Assembly: GCF_000003815.2 (NCBI RefSeq)
Contig: NC_049986.1
Span: 12,655,876 to 12,719,875 of the forward strand
Length of the DNA stretch: 64,000 bases
Reading direction: 5' to 3'
DNA from: Branchiostoma floridae
Lineage: Eukaryota > Chordata > Leptocardii > Amphioxiformes > Branchiostomatidae
The notes under the pieces are model-generated. The model was not told the DNA's origin, made no database searches, and saw only the letters and a list, made by a program, of their open reading frames with translations. Below, piece after piece: positions 41,340-53,527 of the stretch (its first letter is position 1; the number at the start of each line of letters is the position of its first letter). The position numbers were made by a program, and so were the translations under genes.

Positions 41340-44300
41340 ATGAGTAAGAAATGTGACCCAAGTCCTGACGTAACGCCGAGTCAGGAAGCCAAGTGTGTGG
41401 ATAGCGAGACCCCGACACAGACGACTGGTTACCCGAGCACGATCGGAACGCCACTCCGCCGACTCGCCATCACCTACCCCCGGGACACAGCCGCGCCGAC
41501 CCCCGCCGAAACTATGGTAGACGCTCCGGTGACTTCAGTGGAGGGACGACTCACCCCTCCGATTTCAACCTCTGCGATATCAGGTAGTTTTTTTCCCTAT
41601 ATATCTATGATAAAACAAATTCACTGTAACACAGAAAACGACTCTCTTAACCTCAGGAAACATATGCTTCATTGTCACAAAGATTAACTGTCACAAATCT
41701 TCAGGAATATCAAACGAACTTGTCTGTATGGTTGCCTACTTCTTTAGCAAATTTCCATTGATGCTTTGTTTGTTTGATTTCTTGTTTTCTTTGCTTAAGT
41801 TTAAGTTTTCAGAATCTGTATACGTGTAAGCCGCCCGCACTAGTGCGTGTGTATTCTAACCATCATGTTCTTATGGCTATAGTTTACCTTCACTCAAGGC
41901 TCGAGTATGGCCCTTTTCATACTGACGTACAAAAGCGGTATGTTTAAGGCATTAACGGTTTAACTGTCGAGTTAGCCTTGAAAAGCTGAAGACTCGGACA
42001 AACACGGATTGATAGCCGAGAACAATCGCTGGCAAATTGACCACTGCATCATTTCATCATTGCTCTTTCCTGGCCCTTTCTGCCCGTCGTGTTTGCCCAG
42101 CGTGCGGTTATTGAAACAAGGTGTTTAGTACTTTGCTGCCAAAGACCCCCTTTATTTGCGCGCGCGTTTATCGCATGAACACTTGCTGGTTTCTCACATT
42201 AGCTGGTTGGTGGACCCACCCCCTTGTAAAAGCTGACACGGATGATAAGCTGCTTGGCGCGTGGCGCGTGGCATTCCCCTCCTGACTCCCGTCGCGAACG
42301 GTCGCGCCACTGAGGTAGCGTTGTACTGAGATCCTTTGGCTCTTGAACAAGATGACTTACGGCACAGGTGAGTATGCGGACAGTACGGCTAGCAATCCCG
42401 GAGGATAATGTGAAGTTGGTACCACGCACAGCTTGTGCTTTGCGTTATGTCAAGGGCTCTTTCTGTCAATTCATTTCTTGTGTTCTAATTTTTCAAAAGA
42501 TTTCGCCCACCGCCTTGTCCATCGCTACAGTAACAATACCGTCGTGTTCCAAAGAGGCTAATTGCAAGAGAGGTGCCTTTAAATACTATCGCGATCGGCA
42601 TATCGAAATGCTTTCTTTTAACTTCCAGAACTGGTTTATGAGTGTGTCATGATATTTCTTCATATAAATTATAATTTCTAAATAATGGAGTCTTTTGTGT
42701 TTTATGAGATCTGAATTTCTATATCATTTATCTCTCTACGAAGCCATCTTCGCGTATTCTTCTAAGTAGCAGTGTTGATAGATAACTACTGAGGATTTAA
42801 GTGGCGCTAAACTGAGAAGATTTGACTGTAAGTCTTAATGAAAATGGCACAATGTGTCCTGTGGCCCCTACCAAAAGTTAGAACACAGGCAGGTGAAGAA
42901 AAGCAAACAGAAATCTCTCCACGGAGCCATCTTTGCGTATTCTTCCGAGTAATAGATAATTGCTGAGGGTTTAAGTGGCGTGTAACTGAGAAGTTTTGAC
43001 TGCAAGCCTTGACTGATATTATAAATGAAGGTTTGACTGAAAATGACACAATGTGTCCTGTGGCCCCTACCAAAAGTTAGAGCGCAGGCAGGTGAAACAA
43101 AGCAAACAGAACTCACGTCAAGAGCCCTGGTTGCTACCTGCCTGTATATTACAGCAGGTGATTGTGATGACCCGGCGGCTTGGCGGGTAAACACGCAGCG
43201 GTGCTGTATGAGCGTGGGGGCGCGTGGGGCCTGATTTGTTAGTATTATACGATGTTTAGATATGCTCAGCGAGGTGATTAGAGAAACAGGCAAGCTTACA
43301 CGTGATTGAAGTTTTAATCTAAACAGCACAACAGCGTTAGGCTAGCCCCAGCGTGCTTTATTTGTTTGATTGTCGTCCTGTATTGGGGTGCAAACGGCTT
43401 TCTGATTTTCATTCACGGATCATTGTTAATGATAGAAATATCCTTCCTATTTAGTTGTATAGAAAATAGATTTCATCGCTTAACACATATAAGTAACACT
43501 GAAAAGGTTTATACTCCTGATGCGTTTTGATAAACCCATATAGCTAAACCTATAAAATCTTACATTTCCAACATTACCAAGAAGCGAGAAGAAGCCGAAC
43601 TACGATACTCGTTCCAACATGTGCATATTTGTTAACGATAAACATGTCTTTGTAGTGAACTGTACGTAGCTGAGTTGGGCAAAAATGTATAATTGAGGTT
43701 TCATTCATTCATCATACCAAGTTGGCTGTTCTGTAGTTAGACACTGGTTATATATTTATCAATTTTAAACGACTTCAGTGGAACCCAGTTTTTCTAAAAC
43801 CGACACTCGTATTAGATTTGTCCTTATCAGTTATTTGAATCGATTTTGGACCCTGTCCCTTGATACCTGTGTTAAGCTGTTTGTTCTTCGTGTTTTCTGT
43901 CCACTAATCACCCATTCAGTTCATTATGTAATTGGTCATCTTGTGCAAAGCATACATGAAGACTTGCCTGTCTGTGCAACCGCAATGCCTCCCGTTATAT
44001 AACAAAAGAACAATGCGCGCTAGATCATAAAATGGGTCACTGTAAGCTTAGGCTTACGTCACATTCCCACAAAGGGGTTAGGCCGGACAGCTTTTGGGAA
44101 CAAAAAGTACGATATAAAAGACAATAAAAACACAAAACGGACTACAAAAAATCAACAGCATGTCTTGTGCATATTTATTGGCATAAACGTTAATTTTTCG
44201 TTTCCGCAAACAGCCCGTCGAATCCCTGGTATGAAATGTGACTGATAGCCGGGAAAAAGACAAGCAAGATAAACAAAGAAAAACTTTTCCTTGTTGTAGA

Positions 44301-47300
44301 AACCGCGGCAGTGGTGACGGTGTCGCCGCCGCGCCTGACCAACTCGACCCGCGGGAAACCTGACATCCCCTGCCGCATCTGTGGGGACCGCAGCTCGGGG
44401 AAACACTACGGGGTCTACAGCTGCGACGGCTGCAGAGGCTTCTTCAAACGGAGCATCCGCCGGTACGGACGACGTCCTTGTTTTCCCATTCGTTTCCATA
44501 TGTGTGACATTTCATATCGAATAAGACGTTTGGAAACCCGTATGGTTGAAGCTTGCCATTCAATTCTGTATATATTGTTATATATATTCTACATGTAGTA
44601 TAATTTGTGTCTTTGGCTACGTTTTTCGAAACGGACTCGCAGTAACGACTTTGCACAAAGTGAGCGATATAGGGATTGAACAATGCATGTTTGTTATTAA
44701 CTCTTGGTATCTGTGAGGTTGGGAACATCCCTTTGACTCTATGTACTTGTAGGGAGTCTTTTTTTCGACCGGGGTGTTTTTTGTTGGTGTGTGTTTGTAT
44801 GGTGGCAGTGGAGTGGTCACGAGGAAGTCAGGGAGTGGGAAGATGACCAGAAAGGTCTTGCTTGAGTGGAAGGAAGTGCAGTTCAGAGGTGGTGAAACTA
44901 TCTTTATCTGTCTTTTTTTCACAAAGACCTAGCATGGTCTACACGTGTGCTCTCGTCAGGCTTCAGAGTACTGTCAGTATAAGATTGGTTTATTGGTTCA
45001 GTAAGTGAACAATAAAATACATTGCAGCTACTTCTACACAGTAGAAGCGGCTGAATTGCGCATTCTAGACATCGTACTTCATACATGTGTAAAATCTATG
45101 AAAATATACAATTACAAGAAGTCTTATTATAGGAATAGAGCAAAAGGAAACAAAACAACTTGTTATACAAGGTATAAATGAAGACTGTGGCGGTGGATTG
45201 AGAGACATGGGAGATCTTTTCAGGTACATGTATTTAAAAGGTGGGTGAAGTATGGGATTGGGCTGTTTTTGTAGCGGTTAGTTTTGGTCAATGGAATGCA
45301 GTGTGTACTGTCAGAGAAAAAACTGTGTCTTGCCCTGTTCCCCACAGAAACCTTGCGTACATCTGTAAGGAGAACGGCTCCTGTGTGGTGGACGTGGCCA
45401 GACGGAACCAGTGCCAGGCCTGCCGCTTCAAGAAATGTCTGGACGCGCAGATGAACAAGGACGGTAGGACGGCAGCACACTTCATTCATGGTACACTTAT
45501 AACTGCGATGTGTGTGAACTAACAATGTAACACACTTCATTCATGGCACACTTATAACTGCGATGTGTGCGAACTAACAATGTTACACACTTCATTCATG
45601 GTACACTTATAACTGCCATGTGTGCGAACTAACAATGTTACACACTTCATTCATGGTACACTTATAACTGCGATGTGTGTGAACTAACAATGTTACACAC
45701 TTCATTCATGGTACACTTATAACTGCGATGTGTGTGAACTAACAATGTAACACACTTCATTCATGGTACACTTATAACTGCGATGTGTGCAAACTGACAA
45801 TGTTACACACTTCATTCATGGTACACTTATAACTGCGATGTGTGTGAACTAACAATGTTACACACTTCATTCATGGTACACTTATAACTGCGATGTGTGC
45901 GACTTAACAATGTTACACAATACAGACTTCTTTCGTGGGAAATGATAATTGTGTAGTGTGTGACATGTGAACCACTTTTTAGGGCCCTGAGTCTACTTAC
46001 ACATGTAGCTAAGGACATGCAAAAAGTAGCAGAAACAAATAGCATAAAGTAAATCTAAAGCAGATGTACTACCATGATCAAGTCAGAGTTTGGTCATTTT
46101 GCTAAAGCTTATATTCTCATATCTCTTGGACACTAAGCTTGTACTAAAATCAAATTACAGAAGGGAAACTGGGGAATCCATGTTACTTTCTGCTAGAAAA
46201 AATTAAAGAAGCGACCGGTTAAATTTTATGACTGTGCAAAAGTGACAGACAGGATACAAAACTGCGCCTAATGTTGTGGCTGATTTTGTACATAGTGTAA
46301 TTAAGGAGAAAGAGTATACCAGTACAAATGTCTGTACAGCAAAAAGTATAATGATCCCTGTCAATTTTCACCATAGAAATTGCAAATTTTCCTGTAGACA
46401 TCTAATGCAGAGCTTGTATCTCAATAAGCATGGTCACAAGTTACAAGATCTCAAAGGAATGGAGAGTGAATGATGTTGTACCCATGAAATGGTTAATTTT
46501 CAAAGATCTCTGGTGTAATTTTTATCTTTTCATCCGACTTGCAACGGGAATTGACACCGCTGTACCTGCCGGAGATTGTTTTCTGGGAGATGAAGACATC
46601 AGTAAAGTTTATGTCCCGTAGACCCTCTGGTGCAAATTGAAATCATGATTAAAGTGTTTGTCCCCAGGGCCTTTCATTATACATGCAATAAAGCTGCCCA
46701 TTGCCCCGCCACGCTTCTACATTGAATCAAAGGCCACAAATGCCGTGCCCGTTCTCACATACGCCATAGGTTGCCGACGCTTTGATAAACTCATTACAAT
46801 CTAATGACTCGTATTTCTATGAATGAAATTAACTGCAGCGGAAGCCCTTAGACGCGACCAGAAGCTTTGAAAACTGGTCTTTAAGTTAAAGAGCTTCAAA
46901 GGACCTCATCAGACGAAACCGGGAGCGCTTGTCAGATTGTCTTTAGAATCCAATCGCATTGATATTTGGTCCTGAGAGACTTGTCTTTGATGAACGTCTG
47001 TGTGACTTGTTTTTCTGAGGAATCAAGTAGATGTGATATTTGGAAATGGATCTGGATTTGGATACGCTGATCAAGTTTGTCAAATGCTATGGCGCAAGAG
47101 CATTGATTTTTTTTTCGGAGAAAGAGCACAGTTTTTATGAACTCGACCATAGCGCAAGTCGAACTCTCACTCACTCACTCACTCACTCACTCACTCACTC
47201 ACTCACTCACTCACTCACTCACTCACTCACTCACTCACTCACTCACTCACTCACTCACTCACTCACTCACTCACTCACTCACTCACTCACTCACTCACTC

Positions 47301-50300
47301 ACTCACTCACTCACTCACGGTCCATGACCACGGCAGTGGTACATTCGAAGGCTGTACGGTTTTGTAAGTAGTTCTATTCCTAATTTTTCGTCTAATTCCC
47401 CAAATAAAATCGTGTGCCCCTAGTAACTACATTAGCCTGCATATATTGACTGTGGTGTCCTTTTGCGTTTTGCAGCGGTGCAGCACGAGCGCGCTCCCCG
47501 ATGTTACCAGTACCGGCGGGACGACTCGGACCGAGCCAGCCCGCCCAGCCCGCCTAAAGTCGAGCACAGGATGACTCCTGGGGACAACAGAGACGTCACT
47601 CCCATCAAGGTACGTCATCGGGGTCTTTCTCAGGCAGGTATAGCGAGGAGAGGTGAAAAAAAAGAAAAAGGAAAGAGATCTTGATCCTGTTTTAAATAGC
47701 TCACTGAAGAAATAGCTCACTGAAGAGCTAGTCTTCCACTGTTTATGACAGAGAGGACAGGCGCTATGTAACGTTACAATATTTACCGGTTCATTGTACG
47801 GGGAAATTCCCCTTTTTTTTCGACAAGCACAATGAACAGTGGACTACGGCTTAACGTTCGGTCCTAAGGACTGCAACCCTTAAGCTTTCCGATGTAGTCC
47901 AGTGGTCCCTGCCTTTGGAACTAGTCGCTTACCTGACATACCCGCTATGATAGCGTGTCAGGTAAGCAGAGGCAGGAACCACTGGACTACGCACGCTACC
48001 GTGCATTCTCGCTGACGGCGCCGGTGAAAGGGTTTTCAAAAGTAGCTACGGCGAGGCTTTCGGCAGTGCAACCACCTGTTGCTGAAGAACACCCCTCCCT
48101 TTTCCTTCTTTTATATGCTATCAAATACTTTTCTTGGTAACTGTTATAAAACTTTTCCAGACTATTTTGTCCGTATTTCCTACCATGACAACCAAACAGC
48201 AAGAACAACATAATTAAACATACAGTATGTCCTACAAAAATTCCAATCTCAAAATCTATACTAACGTTACAGCCTTAACAAGTCAAGGTGTTTTATACTA
48301 TTAAAAGCACCTTTATCACTGTCACTCTCCTACCAGGTCCCAGCCACCAGACCGTTCCTTGTGACGTATGACCAATCAGGACTGCTGGACGGCAGAGCCT
48401 TCAGTCACCATCTGATGACGCAGTCAAGTCACGTGACAATGCCTGGAGAGACCCATCAGTTATTAGACGCCATTTTGCAGGCCGACAAGCGGATACCCGT
48501 TCAGGGTCTTCATCAGGATAGTGACGGCAAAGACGGTAACTACAACTCTGACATCTTCTCATTGTTTGTACGTTATGTGCGAAGCAATGCAGCCCTGCCA
48601 TTCAAAGTTACTCTAACAGGCTTTAACACTACAGTAATGGAACTGGAATATTGTAACTGTTGCAGTATTTAGAAAAAGATTGATACTAAAAGCGCGCATA
48701 AATTGACTGGGCGCATAGGTTCGGCTCTGTCTGTTTTTTTTTACGTGTTTTAGACTTTTTTTCGTGCTTTCTATTTTGTGTTGTTTTCCGGCAGAGATGA
48801 GATACAGGAACGTCACTCTATAACACGTAAAAGTAACCAGCCAGAGCCAAACCTCTGTTTGGAGAGTACTACTTGATACCTTGACCAACTTCTACGGTAA
48901 TGTGTCCGAAGTATTCGTTCAGAAGACCGGGGACACGGTTAGAGATTCGGTAAGTTGGTATTTTATAGTTTTCGCGTTTGTGACACAAAAGAGAGCTGAT
49001 TTTAATTTTTTTCATGTAGGAAAAACTTCAAAGATGCCCACAGAGCACGCGCAGTTCCCCTTCCCGGGTGCTGCGGACAACATGTACGAAACCGCGGCCC
49101 GCCTGCTCTTCATCGTCGTCAAGTGGGCACGGAATATCCCGTCATTCCTACAACTTCCGTTCCGCGATCAGGCTATCCTATTGGAGGAGGCGTGGAACGA
49201 GTTGTTCGTCCTGAGCGCCGCGCAGTGGGCCATGCCGATCGACCCAGGTTAGTGATCCGATGATGTCTTCATATGGATGACCACGTTGCCAAACACGCAT
49301 GACAGGGAGAGATTTGATATAATTTTCAATCTTGAACAAATTATCGGAAAAGTGTGCAAAGAAGGTGAAGATAAACATGATAGAGTAGTAACGTATGTAG
49401 TAATGTGCAGAAGTCAAAACTCAACAACTTGGGTAAGGCAAGAGGACACACTCCTCTTTTTAAACCTTTTTGAACTGGAATACGCTAGAATATTGTAGTG
49501 ACTTAAACTTTATGTACTTCGCCAGGTTCCCTCCTTACGGCAGCCACCAGCAGTCCGGCGTCAGCTGATCGCGTCATCCAGTCGTCAGAGCAGTCCTCAC
49601 TCCTGATGGCTGACATCCGGGGTCTTCGGGACGTGACGTCACGCTTTCAGGAGGCACAGGTCGACCCGACGGAGTACGCATGTCTGAAGGCAATCGTGCT
49701 TTTTAAGTCAGGTACGTTTATGCTCAGGAAATGTTGCTATCTACGTAAACTAGCGGTATGGTTTTGGTTTGTGTATGTCTGTATGTGTATTTTTTTTGGG
49801 GGGGGGGGGGGGGTACCGACAGTATGTTCGGTAAACGTACTTTAACTTGGTTCGGTCAAATCAGACGGTCAAAAAATATCCAAGAATAGGTTATTAAAGT
49901 TTCTCATTTACTGCTTTAATTCCCCTACATATACATATGACTGTTGCCTTATGTGCCTTATGGTCTCCACTAAATAATGCATAGAAAGAAATTCACATTG
50001 ACGAATAAGTCAAGAAACTAAATACTCTTGATATTTCACAAAGATATAAGATCTTTGATTTCTTGTTATGTTAACTGATGTTCAGGACCAGACTGATAGG
50101 GGGCATTGTAGCGATGGGTATTAAAATCTGTCAGTAAATACAGCAAATCTTGCACATCAAAAGACAGGTACAGCACGGTATGTAAAATTTGGTTACAAAT
50201 AGTCATTCTAACAGTGGTATCCTTTCCAGACGCCCGTGGGTTAAGAGACGCGGGACAAGTCCAGGCGGTTCAGGACCAGGCGCAGATCATGTTGGGGGAG

Positions 50301-50728
50301 TACATCGCCTCAAAAAATTCCGAAGACAAGGTATGACAACACTCCGCCTTTTTTTACATTCTTTAGATATTCCCACAATATATCAAGAAACAGTAAAGTA
50401 CTTATTTTGATAACACTGTGAGGAAAGTTAACACTCCGCCTTTTTTACATTCTTTAGATATCCCCACAATATACCAAGAAACAGTAAAGTCCTTATTTTG
50501 ATAACACTGTGAGGAACGTTAGAGTAAAGATCAGTTAGAGTATAAATCTGACGGAGCTGACGTCATGTTGATCACGTGGTTCTACAGGTGCGGTTTGGCC
50601 GGCTGCTGCTGCTCCTGCCTGCGCTGCGGGGAGTCCGTGCCCGCGGCCTGGAGGAGCTGTTCTTCCGCCCCACCATCGGCAACATCCCCATCGAGCGGCT
50701 CCTGTGCGACATGTTCAAGTCGAGCTAA
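41340..50728 (+). CDS. NR2E-type nuclear receptor, PNR/NR2E3-like (9 exons, complete)
   Basis: DNA-binding transcription factor of the nucleus. Exons: 41340-41583, 44300-44462, 45348-45463, 47476-47609, 48337-48535, 49020-49247, 49526-49711, 50230-50330, 50588-50728; all phases match, giving 503 aa. The N-terminal ~100 residues are Pro/Thr/Ser-rich. The DNA-binding domain starts about residue 106: first finger CRIC...CDGC with P-box CDGCRG and FFKRSIRR, second finger C-x5-C-x9-C-x2-C with [15 protein letters not shown] hinge with AVQHERAPR follows. The ligand-binding domain shows [41 protein letters not shown] and [11 protein letters not shown] (AF-2 helix) at the extreme C-terminus. RNQCQACR and the C-terminus favour the PNR branch over TLX. 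Vertebrate PNR acts in photoreceptors; no such role can be read here. Introns carry a 55-bp minisatellite, an ACTC microsatellite and several MITEs. AATAAA at 51980 may end the transcript. Confidence 0.95.
42737..43117 (+). repeat. Tandem duplication of about 180-200 bp (receptor intron 1)
   Basis: Copy 1 (42737-42917) and copy 2 (42918-43117) share GCCATCTTYGCGTATTCTTC and, exactly, CACAATGTGTCCTGTGGCCC and CTACCAAAAGTTAGA. Copy 2 has a short extra segment near 43010-43035. Confidence 0.85.
44046..44248. mobile_element. MITE, GTCACATT family
   Basis: Left GCTTAGGCTTACGTCACATT and right GGTATGAAATGTGACTGATA. It shares AGGCCGGACAGCTTTTGGGA-type and TTTTTCGTTTCCGCAAACAG-type inner words with 56310-56494 and 61853-62056. 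Its right end lies about 50 bp from the acceptor of the DNA-binding-domain exon. Confidence 0.7.
45474..45922 (+). repeat. 55-bp minisatellite, about 8 copies (receptor intron 3)
   Basis: Unit of 55 bp containing ACACTTCATTCATGGTACAC and TTATAACTGCGATGTGTG, followed by AACTAACAATGTTAC. Spacing of successive TTCATTCATGG words is exactly 55 bases. Copies differ by one to three bases. It begins about 10 bases after the exon end (45463), so the donor region abuts the array. Confidence 0.93.
47165..47318 (+). repeat. (ACTC)n microsatellite
   Basis: About 38 uninterrupted tandem copies of the tetranucleotide, 157 bp before the 47476 exon. ORFs across it encode only a repeated Leu-Thr-His-Ser pattern and are rejected. 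Confidence 0.98.
47894..47990. repeat. MITE-like hairpin
   Basis: GTAGTCCAGTGGTCCCTGCC with GCTTACCTGACATAC pairs with GTGTCAGGTAAGC and GGCAGGAACCACTGGACTAC. The left arm has about 12 unpaired bases, and the loop is CCGCTATGATAGC. Confidence 0.75.
48712..48868. mobile_element. MITE-like element, GGTTCGGCTCTG family, copy 2
   Basis: ATAGGTTCGGCTCTGTCTGT at the left and AACCAGCCAGAGCCAAACCT at the right, with pairing inner ACGTGTTTTAGA / ACACGTAAAAG arms. Related to 20735-20925 and 59085-59360. Confidence 0.65.
50337..50523 (+). repeat. Tandem duplication of about 93 bp (receptor intron 8)
   Basis: Two adjacent copies (50337-50430 and 50431-50523), each running from AACACTCCGCCTTTTTT to GATAACACTGTGAGGAA. 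They differ at only a few positions, so the duplication is recent. Confidence 0.92.
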
Positions 50729-50813
50729 CCGTCACGCCCGCAACGGCACAACCAATGACTGATCTCCAAGTACATGTCGACTGGTTCTGACTTGCGTTGC
50801 AGGTAATCTCCAA

Positions 50814-50971
50814 GCAGATCCTACGGTAGAACAAGATAGTATCAAAAGCTGGCGAAGGAGTGAAGCCGAACTAGGAGTGTGTATGCTGCCCGTCTAACTC
50901 CCTATGCCGGCTATACTCCTTGGCCAGCTTTGATACTATCTTATGTCACTGTTGGATCTGCTTGGAGATTA
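50814..50971. mobile_element. MITE-like hairpin, TAATCTCCAAGCAGAT family, copy 4
   Basis: TAATCTCCAAGCAGATCCTA at the left and GGATCTGCTTGGAGATTA at the right; inner arms with GATAGTATCAAAAGCTGG and CCAGCTTTGATACTATC. Lies 86 bp after the receptor stop. A single related end without partner is at 55049-55070. Confidence 0.85.
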
Positions 50972-51088
50972 CGTTGCGGTGTTTTGCTTGTCTTTCGGTC
51001 GCAGTGTGCATATTTTCATGTTTGACTCGCCCTGTGGCACGCGGGAAAACGCACGCCACTAGAAATTCGTACGGAATGCCGGTTGATA

Positions 51089-51305
51089 TAACGCTAGTTC
51101 ACCTTTATCCATTGGGTAACCTATATCCGTTGCTTTTAAAAACAGGGTATTGGGGGATATCACGTTGATGGACTTTAGTTTCAAATTGCAATATTGTCAG
51201 GATATTGCAGTTCAAAACTATCACCCGCCTACTTGATGTGCCTAAATACACAACCTAAAAGCAACGGATATAGGTTACCCAACGGAAAAAGGTGAACTAG
51301 CGTTA
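51089..51305. mobile_element. MITE with 48-bp inverted ends
   Basis: TAACGCTAGTTCACCTTTAT followed by CCATTGGGTAACCTATATCC and GTTGCTTTTA is inverted at the right, ending GGTGAACTAGCGTTA. The arms differ at about three positions. The centre contains a second small palindrome (GCAATATTGTCAGGATATTGC). No ORF. Confidence 0.88.
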
Positions 51306-52238
51306 CGTACAAAAAAAACAGAACCGTACGTGGACTTAATTGAACACCAACGAAATTCCAAGGTCCATTGTCGTAGACAGCTTTAAAGGATAGTAAATAC
51401 TGTATATCAAAAGTGATACAGCTTTAAGAATGACTGTTTGATGAAAAAAATATACATGTAAATCCACGATTGAAAACCAGATATAGAAACCAGAGAAGAA
51501 GGGACAAAATTAACCGTTTGAATTTTCAAAGATTTGTGTAACGTTGTTATGTTGTAAAATGTATGCTGACACAAAATTCAAGCACGATAACTTACAAAAA
51601 TCATGTGGTTAATCGAAATGCAATGTCACAATTGTCAGCCATGCAGTAATAGGACCGACCACGAAGACGCATGACCACGTTGTTATGGTCTGAGTTGTAC
51701 TCTACACAACTAAAGACTACAGATAGACTATAGATGTTTAGTTGGTCTAGGCGTACAAGTGACCTTGCAGAATGTACCAAGTAAACGTAATATAGAATTA
51801 ACGTTAGGTGCAGGTCTTTGAGAACAGCATATCGTTCTTTTATGACGCTTTGCTTTCACTTAAAAAAATACATATTGACGTTTTGTTGCGGCTTATCTAT
51901 ATAGGGATTATTGTACAGGACCGCATAGTCTTGTATCGTGTCTTCATTGTGTAGCTATGTATTTACATGGTTGTTACGGAATAAAGTGAGCTCTTAAACA
52001 CAAGATACAGTGTCTGTATCATGATTCGAAATTCCTCGGAAGAAACAGAGAGAAAGTAAAAAATTACGTCCATGGTTAAAGGGTCCACGTTTCCAAAACC
52101 AAAACTATTTCTCTCACACTTGCCAGAAAATGGGATCGTCCTGTTTTGTAACGTTGACACAGTTCACCGACCTCAAGTAATAACAGAGGATCAGCCGATA
52201 CATTCAGCCATATTTCAGCACCGAAGGGACCGATCAAA
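51306..52238. other. Intergenic, receptor 3' flank
   Basis: AT-rich unique sequence. Holds AATAAA at 51980 (possible receptor polyadenylation signal). ATATTTCAG/CACC near 52207 may be the acceptor of the first small-membrane-protein exon. Confidence 0.5.
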
Positions 52239-52427
52239 ATGCCTGGCCGCACTGGCACATCTTTCGGGGCCAACTATTACCCCTACTATCACGTCGTCGG
52301 TGAAGATGGCACCTACAGTGGTAGAAAACCCAGTGCCTCCCGTAGTACTCGCATCCTGTACGTGCTGGCTGCGTCGTCCATTGTACTGGTTTTTGTCGTC
52401 GTACTCGCAGTTGTGTTCGCAGCATGA
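52239..52427 (+). CDS. Small tail-anchored membrane protein 1 (62 aa)
   Basis: Unknown function. The N-terminal ~38 residues are polar and Tyr/Gly-rich (SFGANYYPYYHVVGEDG) with a basic stretch (SGRKPSASRSTR). The last ~24 residues form one hydrophobic helix ending at the stop (LYVLAASSIVLVFVVVLAVV). This is the layout of a tail-anchored protein with a cytosolic head and no room for a luminal domain. A splice acceptor (ATATTTCAG) lies about 30 bases before the ATG, and a donor (AAAATG/GTAAGT) directly after the stop, so it may be one exon of a longer transcript. First of four such ORFs on this strand; the others share layout but little sequence. Could be a chance ORF, though the strongly polar-then-hydrophobic order argues against this. 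Confidence 0.5.
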   Translation: MPGRTGTSFGANYYPYYHVVGEDGTYSGRKPSASRSTRILYVLAASSIVLVFVVVLAVVFAA

Positions 52428-53182
52428 TTACAAAATGGTAAGTTGCATCCCAATCTTTGTACTCGTAGTTGGTGCACATGAAATAAAACCAAGGTAAAAA
52501 AAAACTGCCTTCGAAAATATTCCCATAGAAAGGCAGTTTCTCTGTTCTACTTTTGAAACCCCCCAGGCAAAATTCACAAGCACTTCTCTTGAATTCCATC
52601 TTTTTATATTCATCATTATAACATCTCAGAAGACATATTTTGATGGTTTCTTGTGGTTGAAGGTTTTCTTGATGTTCTGCTTACTCGAACGCCCTCTTTT
52701 TTTTAGATAAGAAACCAAGTGAGAAACGTTGGACAAAATATGCTGAGAGTTTTTTTTGTTTGTCAATTCTTCTCACACACTAATGGTTCACGCAGATCAG
52801 TGAACCCTTCCCAAACACTGTTTAAAGAAAACAGGTCCGACAAGTACGTTTTGGGCCCAAACCATCAATTAGGGGTCAGCAAAAATATTGGCGACAAAAC
52901 AACACAGTAGCATGCAAATACAGTCAATCTTAAATGGCGTGTATGTATTTATGTATGTATTTATGTATGTATGTGTGTGTGTGTTTATGATAACTTCATA
53001 TGAGTCCACACTTCCCGGGTGCTAAAGAATCTTAGTTTGAGCAGGTTTCGAAAAAGATACACATCTCAGTACATACAAAATGGTTTCTCCCTCAATCTGT
53101 ATGTTGCCTTGAGGATTAAAATCATACTGCGTAGAAAGGGGCAAATAAGTGGTCGGTCAAAACAACAACAGCAAGCACTGAA

Positions 53183-53368
53183 ATGCCTAATTGGTTTAAG
53201 AAATCGCCCGACGCTGGAAATAGCGCCTTCTATAGTGAGGCTATGTACGGCATGTATTTCGGACCAAACGATGAGCCGCCGCCATCCACGACTACCACAA
53301 TATGTACAATGGTTATCCTGTGCGCCTCCATCGTGTTCCTCATCGTCTTCGCCATTGTTGTGAACTAA
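53183..53368 (+). CDS. Small tail-anchored membrane protein 2 (61 aa)
   Basis: Unknown function. Starts MPNWFKKSPDAGNSAFYSEA, contains MYFGPNDE and a Ser/Thr stretch (STTTTICTM), and ends in a single hydrophobic helix VILCASIVFLIVFAIVVN at the very C-terminus. Clearly paralogous to the ORF at 54124-54267: YFGP, the S/T stretch, IC-MVI and FGIVVN/FAIVVN correspond, and about 100 bases upstream of the coding part are also conserved between the two. Followed by a GT microsatellite in both copies. The conserved protein ending over diverged codons supports a real gene. Confidence 0.62.
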   Translation: MPNWFKKSPDAGNSAFYSEAMYGMYFGPNDEPPPSTTTTICTMVILCASIVFLIVFAIVVN

Positions 53369-53432
53369 ATGTGTGATAGGAGGAGGTGGGTTATTGCAGT
53401 GTGTGTTTATGTTTGTGTTTGTGCGTATGTGT

Positions 53433-53433
53433 T

Positions 53434-53526
<93 letters not shown>
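53433..53526 (+). repeat. (GT)n microsatellite
   Basis: About 45 copies of GT beyond the microprotein 2 stop. ORFs of repeated Cys-Val or Thr-His across it are artefacts. Confidence 0.97.

Positions 53527-53527
<1 letters not shown>

Noticed and set aside
45474-45922. Regularly spaced repeats resembling a CRISPR array
   Set aside because: The 55-bp units are contiguous without unique spacers, in an intron of a eukaryotic gene; it is a minisatellite.
47040-47367. ORFs of repeated Leu-Thr-His-Ser
   Set aside because: Translation of the ACTC microsatellite.
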